7,332 nucleotides of DNA. Origin: Chloroflexota bacterium (GTDB lineage Bacteria; Chloroflexota; Dehalococcoidia; SAR202; UBA6927). The notes beneath the pieces were generated by a model. The model worked only from the letters and a program-made list of their open reading frames with translations, did no database searches and had not been told where the DNA came from. The position numbers and the translations under genes were made by a program. Each line of letters begins with the position of its first letter. Position 1 is the first letter of the stretch. Of the stretch, positions 1 through 5,871 are shown in pieces. The stretch covers positions 1 through 7,332 of the forward strand of contig PBBT01000015.1 of NCBI GenBank assembly GCA_002717725.1, written 5' to 3'.

Positions 1-221
1 TTGAAGCGCTTGATACTGAAAAGAAAGGTGCTGTTTTAGAAGGACTAGGAGCTAATTTCTTAGGTGAGAAAGCTACTGAATTTGAACCAATTCCTATTTC
101 TGCTCCGATAGAAGAAACCTTTATTAAACCATTGGAAGAGGATAATAATGTAGCAGTACTAATTAGCGATGCTCTTCCAATTTCTGATGCATTTAACCCA
201 TTTAAAGGATTATTTGATTAA
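1..221 (+). CDS. C-terminal fragment of an unrecognised protein (5' end outside window)
   Basis: An open frame runs in from the left edge (first whole codon at 3) and ends at TAA 219-221, followed directly by an in-frame TAG. The visible 72 residues begin with a helix-like stretch, EALDTEKKGAVLEGLGANFL. This loosely resembles the 'E-K-x-x-I-L-x-G-N-A-x-x-L' ending of amidohydrolases, but the match is too weak to name the family. The last 45 or so residues form a proline- and acid-rich tail ending FNPFKGLFD, which looks like an extended or poorly ordered C-terminus. No terminator with a T-run follows, so transcription could read on into the membrane-protein gene 124 nt downstream. The coding call rests on the frame being open to the edge and on coding-like composition. 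The function is unknown. Confidence 0.6.
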   Translation, partial: EALDTEKKGAVLEGLGANFLGEKATEFEPIPISAPIEETFIKPLEEDNNVAVLISDALPISDAFNPFKGLFD

Positions 222-257
222 TAGATTTTCAAACTAAATACTGGAGTGAGAGTAAAA

Positions 258-285
258 GAGTTATTTTCTAACTCGTGTTGGTTAG
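258..285 (+). promoter_or_regulatory. Two overlapping, mutually exclusive small hairpins in the leader
   Basis: The arms GAGTTA (258-263) and TAACTC (269-274) pair perfectly over a 5-nt loop. CTAAC (268-272) can instead pair with GTTAG (281-285) over an 8-nt loop. The two stems share 269-272, so only one can form at a time. Neither is followed by a T-run, so this is not a standard terminator. It may be a leader structure of the downstream membrane-protein gene, or chance in A/T-rich DNA. A GATAAT hexamer at 294-299 resembles a -10 box but has no good -35 at 16-18 bp, so no promoter is called here. Confidence 0.2.
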
Positions 286-332
286 TCCACTTTGATAATA
301 CTGAGGATAGGTAAAATTTAGTCTCTATTTTA

Positions 333-338
333 AGGAGG
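333..338 (+). promoter_or_regulatory. Strong Shine-Dalgarno site of the membrane-protein gene
   Basis: A perfect AGGAGG lies 7 nt before the ATG at 346, within the longer purine run AAGGAGGG (332-339). It is the closest match to consensus of any start site in this window. It fixes the start of the following gene and suggests efficient translation. Confidence 0.85.
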
Positions 339-345
339 GTGAAAC

Positions 346-975
346 ATGTCTAGTTTATCGGTGAAAAAATTGGGAGGATTGGCTTTAATTGTAGGGCCTA
401 TTCTCACTTTGGTTGCCTACCAGTTAACTCCTGGTGTGTTGGGTGATTTTGAGATGGTGGGAAACCATGTTGCAGTACAAATGGAAGCAGCTGGGTCCGT
501 AGGGATGGCAGAATTTTCGGGTCTATTGCTTGTTGCTGCAATGTTAGTTATGTTGTTTGGATTCAATTCTCTTTCTGAAAAAGTGCGTGGTGGAAATGGT
601 GAGGCTTTATTTCGATTAGGGCTCTTGCCTATAACTGCAGGGATATTGATGTGGATTACGGGCGCTGCAGTGTATTTGGCCATTGCTAATGGTATGCCTA
701 CTCCAAATGCTGCACAAGCAGGATTAACTAGTTTGGGAGAAATATCTTTTGCGGCTGGTGTTGTAGTAATTGGGTTAGCATTATTATCTCGTGATGATTT
801 TAACAAGATCGCTTTAGGGGTTTTTGTTGCTGCTGGAATTTTGAGTTTGGTTTTAAATATTTTTTCCAGTCAATTAAGCCTTGATGCTCAAATACATGGT
901 ATTTTGATTTCTATTACTTATATAATTTGGGTTGTTTGGGCAGTAATTGTCGGCTTGTCTCAAATCAAAGAATAA
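346..975 (+). CDS. Small six-helix integral membrane protein of unknown function
   Basis: A 209-residue, strongly hydrophobic protein with about six predicted membrane segments, at roughly residues 8-26, 53-75, 87-113, 128-147, 153-173 and 184-205. The first connecting stretch (about 27-50) is polar with a short acidic patch. The basic start (SVKK) puts the N-terminus inside by the positive-inside rule. No catalytic motif, metal-ligand cluster or known transporter signature is visible. The size and layout resemble small 'DUF'-type membrane proteins of around 200 residues (DUF4386-like proteins have a similar shape), but I do not recognise the family. The perfect AGGAGG 7 nt upstream supports the start, and a strong intrinsic terminator closes the gene 27 nt after the stop. 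It is therefore monocistronic or the last gene of a plus-strand unit, convergent with the flavin-enzyme operon. Confidence 0.85.
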   Translation: MSSLSVKKLGGLALIVGPILTLVAYQLTPGVLGDFEMVGNHVAVQMEAAGSVGMAEFSGLLLVAAMLVMLFGFNSLSEKVRGGNGEALFRLGLLPITAGILMWITGAAVYLAIANGMPTPNAAQAGLTSLGEISFAAGVVVIGLALLSRDDFNKIALGVFVAAGILSLVLNIFSSQLSLDAQIHGILISITYIIWVVWAVIVGLSQIKE

Positions 976-1002
976 GAAGTTTAAATCCTCGGTAATTTTC
1001 TG

Positions 1003-1033
1003 GAGGCTGGATGAAAATCCAGCCTCTTTTTTT
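1003..1033 (+). terminator. Intrinsic terminator of the membrane-protein gene
   Basis: A perfect 10-bp stem, GAGGCTGGAT (1003-1012) with ATCCAGCCTC (1017-1026), is closed by a GAAA tetraloop and followed by seven Ts (1027-1033). This is a textbook rho-independent terminator for plus-strand transcription. The T-run reaches into the stop codon of the convergent gene (1032-1034). Read on the minus strand, the same hairpin begins 5 nt after that stop, but the sequence after it (CAGAAAATTACC) has no T-run. Termination of the opposing operon here would be weaker, though the stem could still protect its 3' end. Confidence 0.92.
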
Positions 1034-2087
1034 ATTTTCTTAATTCGGGAACAACTTCTTTACAAAACAGTTTGATCGATTTTTCGACGTTTTCACGTGA
1101 GATTAATTCGCCTGCATTGAATTCTGCGATAATTCCATCTAATCCAAGTTCTGTTCTCATATGTTTAAGTTGATGGATTACAGTATCAGGGTCTCCAACA
1201 GCAACTTTTTCACCTTGTATTTCATTCCACTGAGTGTTGGCAAGTAAATTACTTCTTTTAAGTCTGTCTTCACTTGAATCAGCCGTAGCTTTTTTTGAGG
1301 AAGATTCTAGCTGCTTACCTAACCTTTTGAATTGACGCATAAAGCTTTCTTCAGAATTTTCTAAAGCAGTTTTGGTACACTTTGCTACATGCACGGGAAC
1401 TCTGAGTGACACTTTGTTGTTAATTGGATCATTTCCGGCTTCTTCAAATGATTGTCGATAGGTTTTCACTTGATCAGTTACATCTTTTAAGGGCAGATTT
1501 CTAACGCCAACAAATATAGGTGCTCCTTTTTTTCCAAGTACATAGAAAGTGTCTGATGTGGTCGCAGCAACACGCATTGGAGGATAGGGGTTTTGAAGCG
1601 GTTTTGGTGTAAGACAAACATCGGTGAATTTGAAAAATTTCCCATCATATGAGAACACGTCATGTTTAAATGCAGCGGATATTATATCTAGAGATTCGTA
1701 AAATCTTTCTCTACTTTCCGCATATGATATGTTGTAGCCTTCGTAAGAGCCTGGAGATCCACTTCTCCCGACTCCAAATTCAAATCTTCCATTACTAATA
1801 TGATCTAATGTTGCGACTTGCTCAGCGATGTGTAGCGGATTCCCTAGAGGTAATACGTGCACAGCTGTGCCAATTTTAATTCGTTCGGTTCTCTCAGCAA
1901 TTGCGGCTGCCATTATTAGAGGTGCAGAAAGCACCGCCCTTGAAGGAGCGAAGTGTGACTCCGCTAACCATATTCCGTCAAGACCAAGTTCTTCAGCTAA
2001 ATCAACATGATGGAATGACTCTTTGAAAGCATCTTCTTGTGATAGTCCATATCTGGAATGAAATTCCATGAAAGTTCCAAGTTCCAT
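1032..2087 (-). CDS. LLM-class flavin-dependent oxidoreductase (luciferase-like monooxygenase)
   Basis: A 351-residue protein with the features of the bacterial-luciferase-like (pfam00296) TIM-barrel family, which uses reduced FMN (or F420 in some subgroups) to oxygenate or oxidise organic substrates in the cytoplasm. Visible hallmarks are LGLDGIWLAESHF (34-46), matching the family's 'G-x-D-x-x-W-x-x-E-H/S-H-F', and NPLHIAEQVATLDHISNG (83-100) running into RFEFGVGRSG (101-110), the most conserved family block. The closing barrel segment is LGLDGIIAEFNAG (314-326), after VGDPDTV (297-303). Length fits the usual 330-370. A charged, Ser/Lys-rich stretch at about 240-290 lies where substrate-lid insertions vary. 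This is the last gene of a three-gene operon, 23 nt after the FMN reductase, with a GAAGGGA ribosome binding site ahead of the ATG. The operon context favours FMNH2 supplied by the neighbouring reductases over F420. The substrate cannot be told from sequence. Confidence 0.93.
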   Translation of the reverse strand: MELGTFMEFHSRYGLSQEDAFKESFHHVDLAEELGLDGIWLAESHFAPSRAVLSAPLIMAAAIAERTERIKIGTAVHVLPLGNPLHIAEQVATLDHISNGRFEFGVGRSGSPGSYEGYNISYAESRERFYESLDIISAAFKHDVFSYDGKFFKFTDVCLTPKPLQNPYPPMRVAATTSDTFYVLGKKGAPIFVGVRNLPLKDVTDQVKTYRQSFEEAGNDPINNKVSLRVPVHVAKCTKTALENSEESFMRQFKRLGKQLESSSKKATADSSEDRLKRSNLLANTQWNEIQGEKVAVGDPDTVIHQLKHMRTELGLDGIIAEFNAGELISRENVEKSIKLFCKEVVPELRK

Positions 2088-2110
2088 CTTTATCCCTTCA
2101 ACGAATTAAC

Positions 2111-2668
2111 CTAAAATTTTTCTGAAATTTTTATTGCCTTTTGCATTGCCTCTGTTATTAGCTCTTGTAATTCTTCTTGGATCACTTCTCCAGATTCGGA
2201 AATCAAAGTTTGAATATTGGGTAATAGTATTCGTGGAGTGGGGATTAAAAATACTCCTTCCGATTCCAGGATGTATGAGAGTTGCATATGCATCCTCATT
2301 GCTCCTGACCTGCCTGGAGAACAGCCCATAATATAGGCAAGTTTTCCGTCAATTGTATTAGGGGAGAGTGATAACCATTCAATGGCACTTTTAAGTGCTC
2401 CAGAAATTGAATTGTTATATTCTGGTGATGAAATGATCAATAAATCTGAATTTGAAACTTTATCTCTCAATGTAGAAATATTTTTTGGGAATTCACCGGG
2501 TGTGTTTTTACCACTATTAAAAATTGGAATATTTGACAAGTCGAAAAATTCTGTTTGGACGGAATTAGATTCCAAGGTTTTTAAGGCCAGGGTTAATAGT
2601 TTTAGATTCCATGAATTTTTTCTAAGGCTTCCGCATATTCCAATAGCTTTTAAGGGTTTGTTACTCAT
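2111..2668 (-). CDS. NAD(P)H-dependent FMN reductase (flavodoxin-like fold)
   Basis: A 185-residue cytoplasmic flavoprotein of the NADPH-dependent FMN reductase family (pfam03358, which includes SsuE, chromate and azo reductases). It reduces FMN with NAD(P)H, either releasing FMNH2 to a partner or reducing quinones and similar acceptors. The FMN phosphate-binding loop is GSLRKNSWN (13-21). The second flavin-contact block is SPEYNNSISGALKSAIEWLS (81-100), a near-consensus 'S-P-E-Y-N-x-S-I-x-G-x-L-K-x-A-I-x-W'. GRSGAMRMHMQL (119-130) matches the usual 'G-x-x-G-x-x-R-x-x-x-x-L'. Length is typical. The ATG begins only 5 nt after the TAG of the reductase gene ahead of it, with no clear Shine-Dalgarno nearby, so translation is probably coupled. 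Its place between an FNR-type reductase and an LLM monooxygenase suggests that it feeds reduced flavin to the latter. Confidence 0.94.
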   Translation of the reverse strand: MSNKPLKAIGICGSLRKNSWNLKLLTLALKTLESNSVQTEFFDLSNIPIFNSGKNTPGEFPKNISTLRDKVSNSDLLIISSPEYNNSISGALKSAIEWLSLSPNTIDGKLAYIMGCSPGRSGAMRMHMQLSYILESEGVFLIPTPRILLPNIQTLISESGEVIQEELQELITEAMQKAIKISEKF

Positions 2669-2673
2669 AATAG

Positions 2674-3441
2674 CTATGCATCATCTTCTTTCCAGAAGCG
2701 TTCTTCCTTAACGTTCCATCCTATGGGAGACATGCGAGTTTTGATGTCTTCTATCATTTGTGGATGCCCACAAGTGTAAATTAGAGTGTCATCTTTCTTT
2801 AATTGCCATTTGGAAAGATATAATTCGACCAAAGAATTAATTCTTCCAGTGGCACCAATCCAAGAGTGATTTTGTTTTTCAGATGGCCTACTCACTGATG
2901 GAATAAATGTAATGTTGTCTGGAAAAGATTTTTGCATTTCATTTAATTCGTCGTCATAAACAAATTCATTCATATAGCTAGCCCCATCCATGACGAAAAA
3001 TTTATGACCCTCTAATCCATCCAAAATGTACTGTCTAAGGATACTTACATATGGGGCTACACCAGTTACGGTAGAAATCATTACATGGTTAATATATTTT
3101 GGCTCAAAAGTGAAAATCCCTTTTGCTCTTGGTCTAATTGTAAGACGGTCTCCTACTTGGTGATTCCATAGATAGGGAGTTAGGTTTCCTCCATGCTCAG
3201 GAGGAATGTACTCGATAAATAGTTCTAGTAGGTTTTCTTCGGGTGCAGATGCGATTGAGTAAGGTCTCTCAATATTGTTTGACCCTATAGTAATGTATTG
3301 CCCAGGTTTGAATGTAAATGGAATTTCTGTCTCAATCCAAAGTTTGAACAAATCATCCGTGAAATCAACTCTTCGGATTATTTCAGCATTAGAAAGGTTT
3401 TTTGTTTTGATATGATTAGATGAGGGCATCAATTCTTCCAT
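2674..3441 (-). CDS. FAD-binding oxidoreductase, ferredoxin/flavodoxin-NADP+ reductase (Fpr) type
   Basis: A 255-residue two-domain flavoprotein reductase. The N-terminal FAD barrel has PGQYITIG (46-53), the FAD signature RPYSIASAP (59-67) and GGNLTPYLW (84-92). The C-terminal NAD(P) domain has TVTGVAPYVSILRQ (124-137), the phosphate-site SR pair (184-185) and CGHPQM (224-229). The aromatic tail EERFW (246-250) is typical of bacterial Fpr enzymes, here with five extra residues. No 2Fe-2S domain is attached, so the partner is a separate ferredoxin, flavodoxin or free flavin. The usual GTG(I/V)AP motif reads VTGVAP. This is the first gene of the operon, with FMN reductase and LLM monooxygenase following. 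ATG 3441 gives the longest form. ATG 3429 (residue 5) has a better ribosome binding site (GGAAG, 5 nt away) and may be the true start. The role is cytoplasmic NAD(P)H-linked electron transfer, and the physiological partner is inferred only from context. Confidence 0.92.
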   Translation of the reverse strand: MEELMPSSNHIKTKNLSNAEIIRRVDFTDDLFKLWIETEIPFTFKPGQYITIGSNNIERPYSIASAPEENLLELFIEYIPPEHGGNLTPYLWNHQVGDRLTIRPRAKGIFTFEPKYINHVMISTVTGVAPYVSILRQYILDGLEGHKFFVMDGASYMNEFVYDDELNEMQKSFPDNITFIPSVSRPSEKQNHSWIGATGRINSLVELYLSKWQLKKDDTLIYTCGHPQMIEDIKTRMSPIGWNVKEERFWKEDDA

Positions 3442-3461
3442 TGGTGAATGAATGAGTTAAT

Positions 3462-3471
3462 CGAAATTTCG
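3462..3471. promoter_or_regulatory. Perfect 10-bp palindrome, possible operator
   Basis: CGAAATTTCG is a perfect inverted repeat in the leader of the flavin-enzyme operon, about 10-20 nt inside the start point predicted from the minus-strand promoter candidate. A repressor bound here would block early transcription. Ten-base palindromes also arise by chance in A/T-rich DNA, so this is a weak call. Confidence 0.22.
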
Positions 3472-3487
3472 GTAATTGTTAATTCAG

Positions 3488-3516
3488 ATTTTAGCACGGT
3501 ATCACCCTGCGGACAA
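3488..3516 (-). promoter_or_regulatory. Sigma70-like promoter candidate of the flavin-enzyme operon
   Basis: Read on the minus strand, TTGTCC (+ strand 3511-3516; 4 of 6 consensus) is followed after exactly 17 bp by TAAAAT (3488-3493; 5 of 6). The predicted start, near 3481, leaves a leader of about 40 nt before the first ATG at 3441. It is the only well-spaced pair I found ahead of this operon. Confidence 0.5.
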
Positions 3517-3558
3517 ACATATATAAATAAGATTTGATGTATTTTTAAAAACATTTAC

Positions 3559-3587
3559 TTGAGCCTTGTCGAAGAGTACCATATTAT
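3559..3587 (+). promoter_or_regulatory. Sigma70-like promoter candidate of the metal-transporter gene
   Basis: TTGAGC (3559-3564; 4 of 6) and TATTAT (3582-3587; 5 of 6) are separated by 17 bp. The predicted start, near 3594, gives a leader of about 36 nt. An imperfect A/T dyad lies directly upstream (3538-3553). The promoter diverges from the flavin-operon promoter, with 42 bp between the two -35 boxes. Confidence 0.5.
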
Positions 3588-3630
3588 GCATATTGGCTTT
3601 CGACTTTGAATGAGTATTTGTGGAGAATAG

Positions 3631-4380
3631 ATGGAAACGGAATTGGGAATACTAACCGCGGTAGTTATGGGCTTGCTTTTAGGTTTGAAACATGCAACTG
3701 ATGCTGATCACGTTGTCGCGGTAGCTACTATAGTTAAAGATTCAAAAAATGCTTGGAGAAGTATTTGGGTAGGTGCTTCATGGGGTTTTGGACACTCGAC
3801 TCCGTTGGTTATTTTGGGAGTCTCCATTCTATTGCTAGATGATCAATTTTTATACCAATATGAAGAAATTTCAAGGTATTTTGAAATGGGAGTGGGTGTC
3901 ATGTTGGTATTTTTGGGATTACAGGTTTTTTGGAATATTAAAAGAGGCAAAATGCATATGCATTATCATGATCATGATGGTGGCTCGCACGTACACATTC
4001 ACTCTACTCATGCCCCATCTGAACCTCCTGAAATTGAAAAATTGCATGGGGTTTTTAAATTTGGAAAACCGGTTTTTAGATTGCGATCTTATTTTATTGG
4101 AATGATTCATGGATTGGCAGGTACTGCAGTTGTAATGCTGGCATTGCTTCCAACAATTGATTCATTTTGGTTTGGACTTACATATTTAATTCTTTTTGGG
4201 ATAGGATCTATAGTCTCGATGGCTTTGATAACTATTGTTCTTAGTTTTCCGTTTTCAATTTCTTCCAATTACAAAGCAGTAAATTATGTAGTGATAAATT
4301 TTGCAGCAGGGTTAAGTATAGTATTTGGCATAGCATTAATTATGGATATTTTATTGGGAACAAGTTTGATTCCATTTTAG
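3631..4380 (+). CDS. NicO/UreH-type nickel/cobalt transporter with His-rich loop
   Basis: A 249-residue polytopic membrane protein likely to move Ni2+ or Co2+ across the cytoplasmic membrane. The first helix carries GLKHATDADHVVAVATIV (18-35), which contains the HX4DH metal-selectivity signature of nickel/cobalt permeases (H21...D26-H27). SWGFGHSTPLV (50-60) matches the second conserved histidine motif. FIGMIHGLAGTAVVMLAL (155-172) is the conserved helix of the second half. About six membrane segments are visible (6-30, 50-69, 84-104, 152-173, 180-206, 218-243). Between the halves lies a metal-binding loop with eight histidines (109, 111, 113, 115, 120, 122, 124, 127). The start is fixed by an in-frame TAG just before the ATG, with GGAGA close upstream. 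No urease, hydrogenase or cobalamin gene is visible here, so the cargo is inferred from the family alone. Similar proteins are often annotated as urease accessory protein UreH. Confidence 0.88.
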   Translation: METELGILTAVVMGLLLGLKHATDADHVVAVATIVKDSKNAWRSIWVGASWGFGHSTPLVILGVSILLLDDQFLYQYEEISRYFEMGVGVMLVFLGLQVFWNIKRGKMHMHYHDHDGGSHVHIHSTHAPSEPPEIEKLHGVFKFGKPVFRLRSYFIGMIHGLAGTAVVMLALLPTIDSFWFGLTYLILFGIGSIVSMALITIVLSFPFSISSNYKAVNYVVINFAAGLSIVFGIALIMDILLGTSLIPF

Positions 4381-4403
4381 TTTCGAATGCCGCAAATTAC
4401 TAT

Positions 4404-4432
4404 TTGGGACAAAATAAATTATCGGTTATACT
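4404..4432 (+). promoter_or_regulatory. Sigma70-like promoter candidate of the DUF1800-DUF1501 operon
   Basis: TTGGGA (4404-4409; 4 of 6) is followed after exactly 17 bp by TATACT (4427-4432; 5 of 6). The predicted start, near 4439, gives a leader of about 30 nt before the ATG at 4469. The transporter gene ends at 4380 without a recognisable terminator, so read-through from it may also contribute to expression. Confidence 0.5.
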
Positions 4433-4468
4433 ACATTTTGTTCAAACAGTTCACTTAGGATTTTAAAT

Positions 4469-5854
4469 ATGGTTACAGCCCAAACTAGCATCAGAGAAAT
4501 CTGCCATTTAATGCGAAGGGCTGGGTTTGGTGTCAACTACAAAAAATTGCCTCAATTAAGTATTAAAACATATGAAGAAATTGTTGATGATTTAATTAAT
4601 TTTGGGAGTGAATCTAGATTTGATGATCACTTGATCAGACGATATTTTTTGGAATTGAATAATTCTGACACTGTAAATGCGTGGAGAGGCGAGTGGATTT
4701 ATCGTATGGTCAATTCTCAACGCCCATTAGAAGAGAAGATGGCGCTATTTTGGCATCATTTGTTTGCAACTTCAGTTGGTAAAAGTGAACATGGTCCATC
4801 ATCTGTGATTCAGATTGAAACATTTCGAACATTGGCACTTGCAAAATTTGAAGATATTTTAATAGCTGTTGCTCGTGATCCAGCTATGTTGTTTTGGTTG
4901 GATAATAATGAGAATCATTTGGGAGAACCCAACGAGAACTGGGGTAGAGAATTGTTAGAGCTTTTTTCTATGGGTGTGGGGAATTATACAGAAGATGATA
5001 TTAAACAAGCTTCTCGAGCATTTACTGGTTGGACTTTTACCCAACCATTACCATTAGATCCTTATGGTAGATATGACTCTGATTTTCACTACAATCCAGA
5101 AGATCACGACAATGAATTAAAATGTTTTTTGGGTCACACTGGCAATTTGAATGGTGAAGACATTATTCGAATAATAGTTAAACAAAATGCTACAGCTACT
5201 TTTATTGCAAGACATCTATATAATTTTTTCATTGCAGATGAACCACAGGTTCCCTCTTGGAATATTACGCCCCCTAAAGACCAAGAAGCGATTGATTTTC
5301 TTGTAGAATGTTTTTTGACGCATAAGGGAGATATGAGAGAAGTGATGAGGCAGCTGTTTTTGTCAGATTTCTTTAGAAGTTCTGTAGCTACAAGGGTGAA
5401 AAGTCCTGCAGAATTGGTAGCAGGGGTCGTTGTGACTGCTGGCACACATGATTTCCCAAATTCATCTCTTCCCTCCCTAGGATCAGCAGCTGCAAATATG
5501 GGACAGAATTTGATGACTCCTCCCACAGTCGAAGGATGGCATTATGGTCATGAATGGATAGATGGAGGTACACTTAACAACAGAGTGAATTTTGCAGCTA
5601 TTCATATTTCACGAGCTATAGAAATGGGTGTTTTTCCACTTGAAGAGTTAGTGGACCAAGGCACTCAAAATAACACTAATGATCTTGTGGAGCAGTGTCT
5701 ATACTATCTAGGGATGACAGAAATTTCTGATGAAACTAGACATGAACTATTAGACTCTTCTGATGATATTCTAAATAGCAAACAAGATTTCAAAGGGAAA
5801 ATCATTTCTATTGCTCGACTGATTGTTTCAACTATTGATTACCAGTTTGCTTAA
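4469..5854 (+). CDS. DUF1800 domain protein
   Basis: A 461-residue protein spanning the whole DUF1800 family (pfam08811), whose biochemical role is not established. Family blocks in order are HLMRRAGFG (13-21), PLEEKMALFWHHLFATS (86-102), ARDPAMLFWLDNNEN (135-149), NENWGRELLELFSMGVGNY (155-173) then AFTGW (184-188), FHYNPEDHD (206-214) before FLGHTG (220-225), MGQNLMTPPTVEGWHYG (344-360), and a C-terminal IDYQFA resembling the usual 'spEYQ' ending. No signal peptide or membrane helix is present. Upstream the frame is open only to a TAA at 4415-4417 and has no ATG, GTG or TTG, so the N-terminus cannot plausibly be longer. AGGA (4457-4460) lies 8 nt before the ATG. A DUF1501 gene follows after 17 nt. 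This adjacency recurs across bacteria and implies a joint function. The protein is predicted to be cytoplasmic. Confidence 0.94.
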   Translation: MVTAQTSIREICHLMRRAGFGVNYKKLPQLSIKTYEEIVDDLINFGSESRFDDHLIRRYFLELNNSDTVNAWRGEWIYRMVNSQRPLEEKMALFWHHLFATSVGKSEHGPSSVIQIETFRTLALAKFEDILIAVARDPAMLFWLDNNENHLGEPNENWGRELLELFSMGVGNYTEDDIKQASRAFTGWTFTQPLPLDPYGRYDSDFHYNPEDHDNELKCFLGHTGNLNGEDIIRIIVKQNATATFIARHLYNFFIADEPQVPSWNITPPKDQEAIDFLVECFLTHKGDMREVMRQLFLSDFFRSSVATRVKSPAELVAGVVVTAGTHDFPNSSLPSLGSAAANMGQNLMTPPTVEGWHYGHEWIDGGTLNNRVNFAAIHISRAIEMGVFPLEELVDQGTQNNTNDLVEQCLYYLGMTEISDETRHELLDSSDDILNSKQDFKGKIISIARLIVSTIDYQFA

Positions 5855-5871
5855 AAATTAAGGGGAATTAG

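Noticed and set aside
246..314. GTG-started 22-codon frame in the leader before the membrane-protein gene
   Set aside because: It has no proper ribosome binding site, uses a weak start codon, and has no residue pattern typical of an attenuator peptide.
417..806. Minus-strand open frame of 129 codons
   Set aside because: It lies wholly antisense to the membrane-protein gene, which has a perfect Shine-Dalgarno site and terminator. Its translation is Asn/Pro/Thr-rich with no domain, as expected for the reverse of hydrophobic codons.
3499..3519. Possible metal or cobalamin riboswitch ahead of the transporter
   Set aside because: The G/C-richer patch in this gap has no B12-box or other riboswitch core, and it is accounted for by the minus-strand promoter spacer.
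3538..3553. Imperfect A/T dyad upstream of the transporter promoter
   Set aside because: The arms match only with a one-base bulge and consist almost wholly of A and T runs, so chance is a sufficient explanation. It is kept only as context for the divergent region.
3839..4110. Short open frames on both strands inside the transporter gene
   Set aside because: They overlap the His-rich loop and conserved helices of the real gene. Their Met/Ile/Asn-rich translations reflect shifted reading of His/Asp codons.
4440..4454. Direct repeat GTTCA at a 9-nt offset in the DUF1800 leader
   Set aside because: Two 5-base copies are too short to distinguish from chance, and no further copies are present.
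5134..5526. Minus-strand open frame of 130 codons
   Set aside because: It is antisense to conserved DUF1800 blocks, and no recognisable motif or ribosome site was found.
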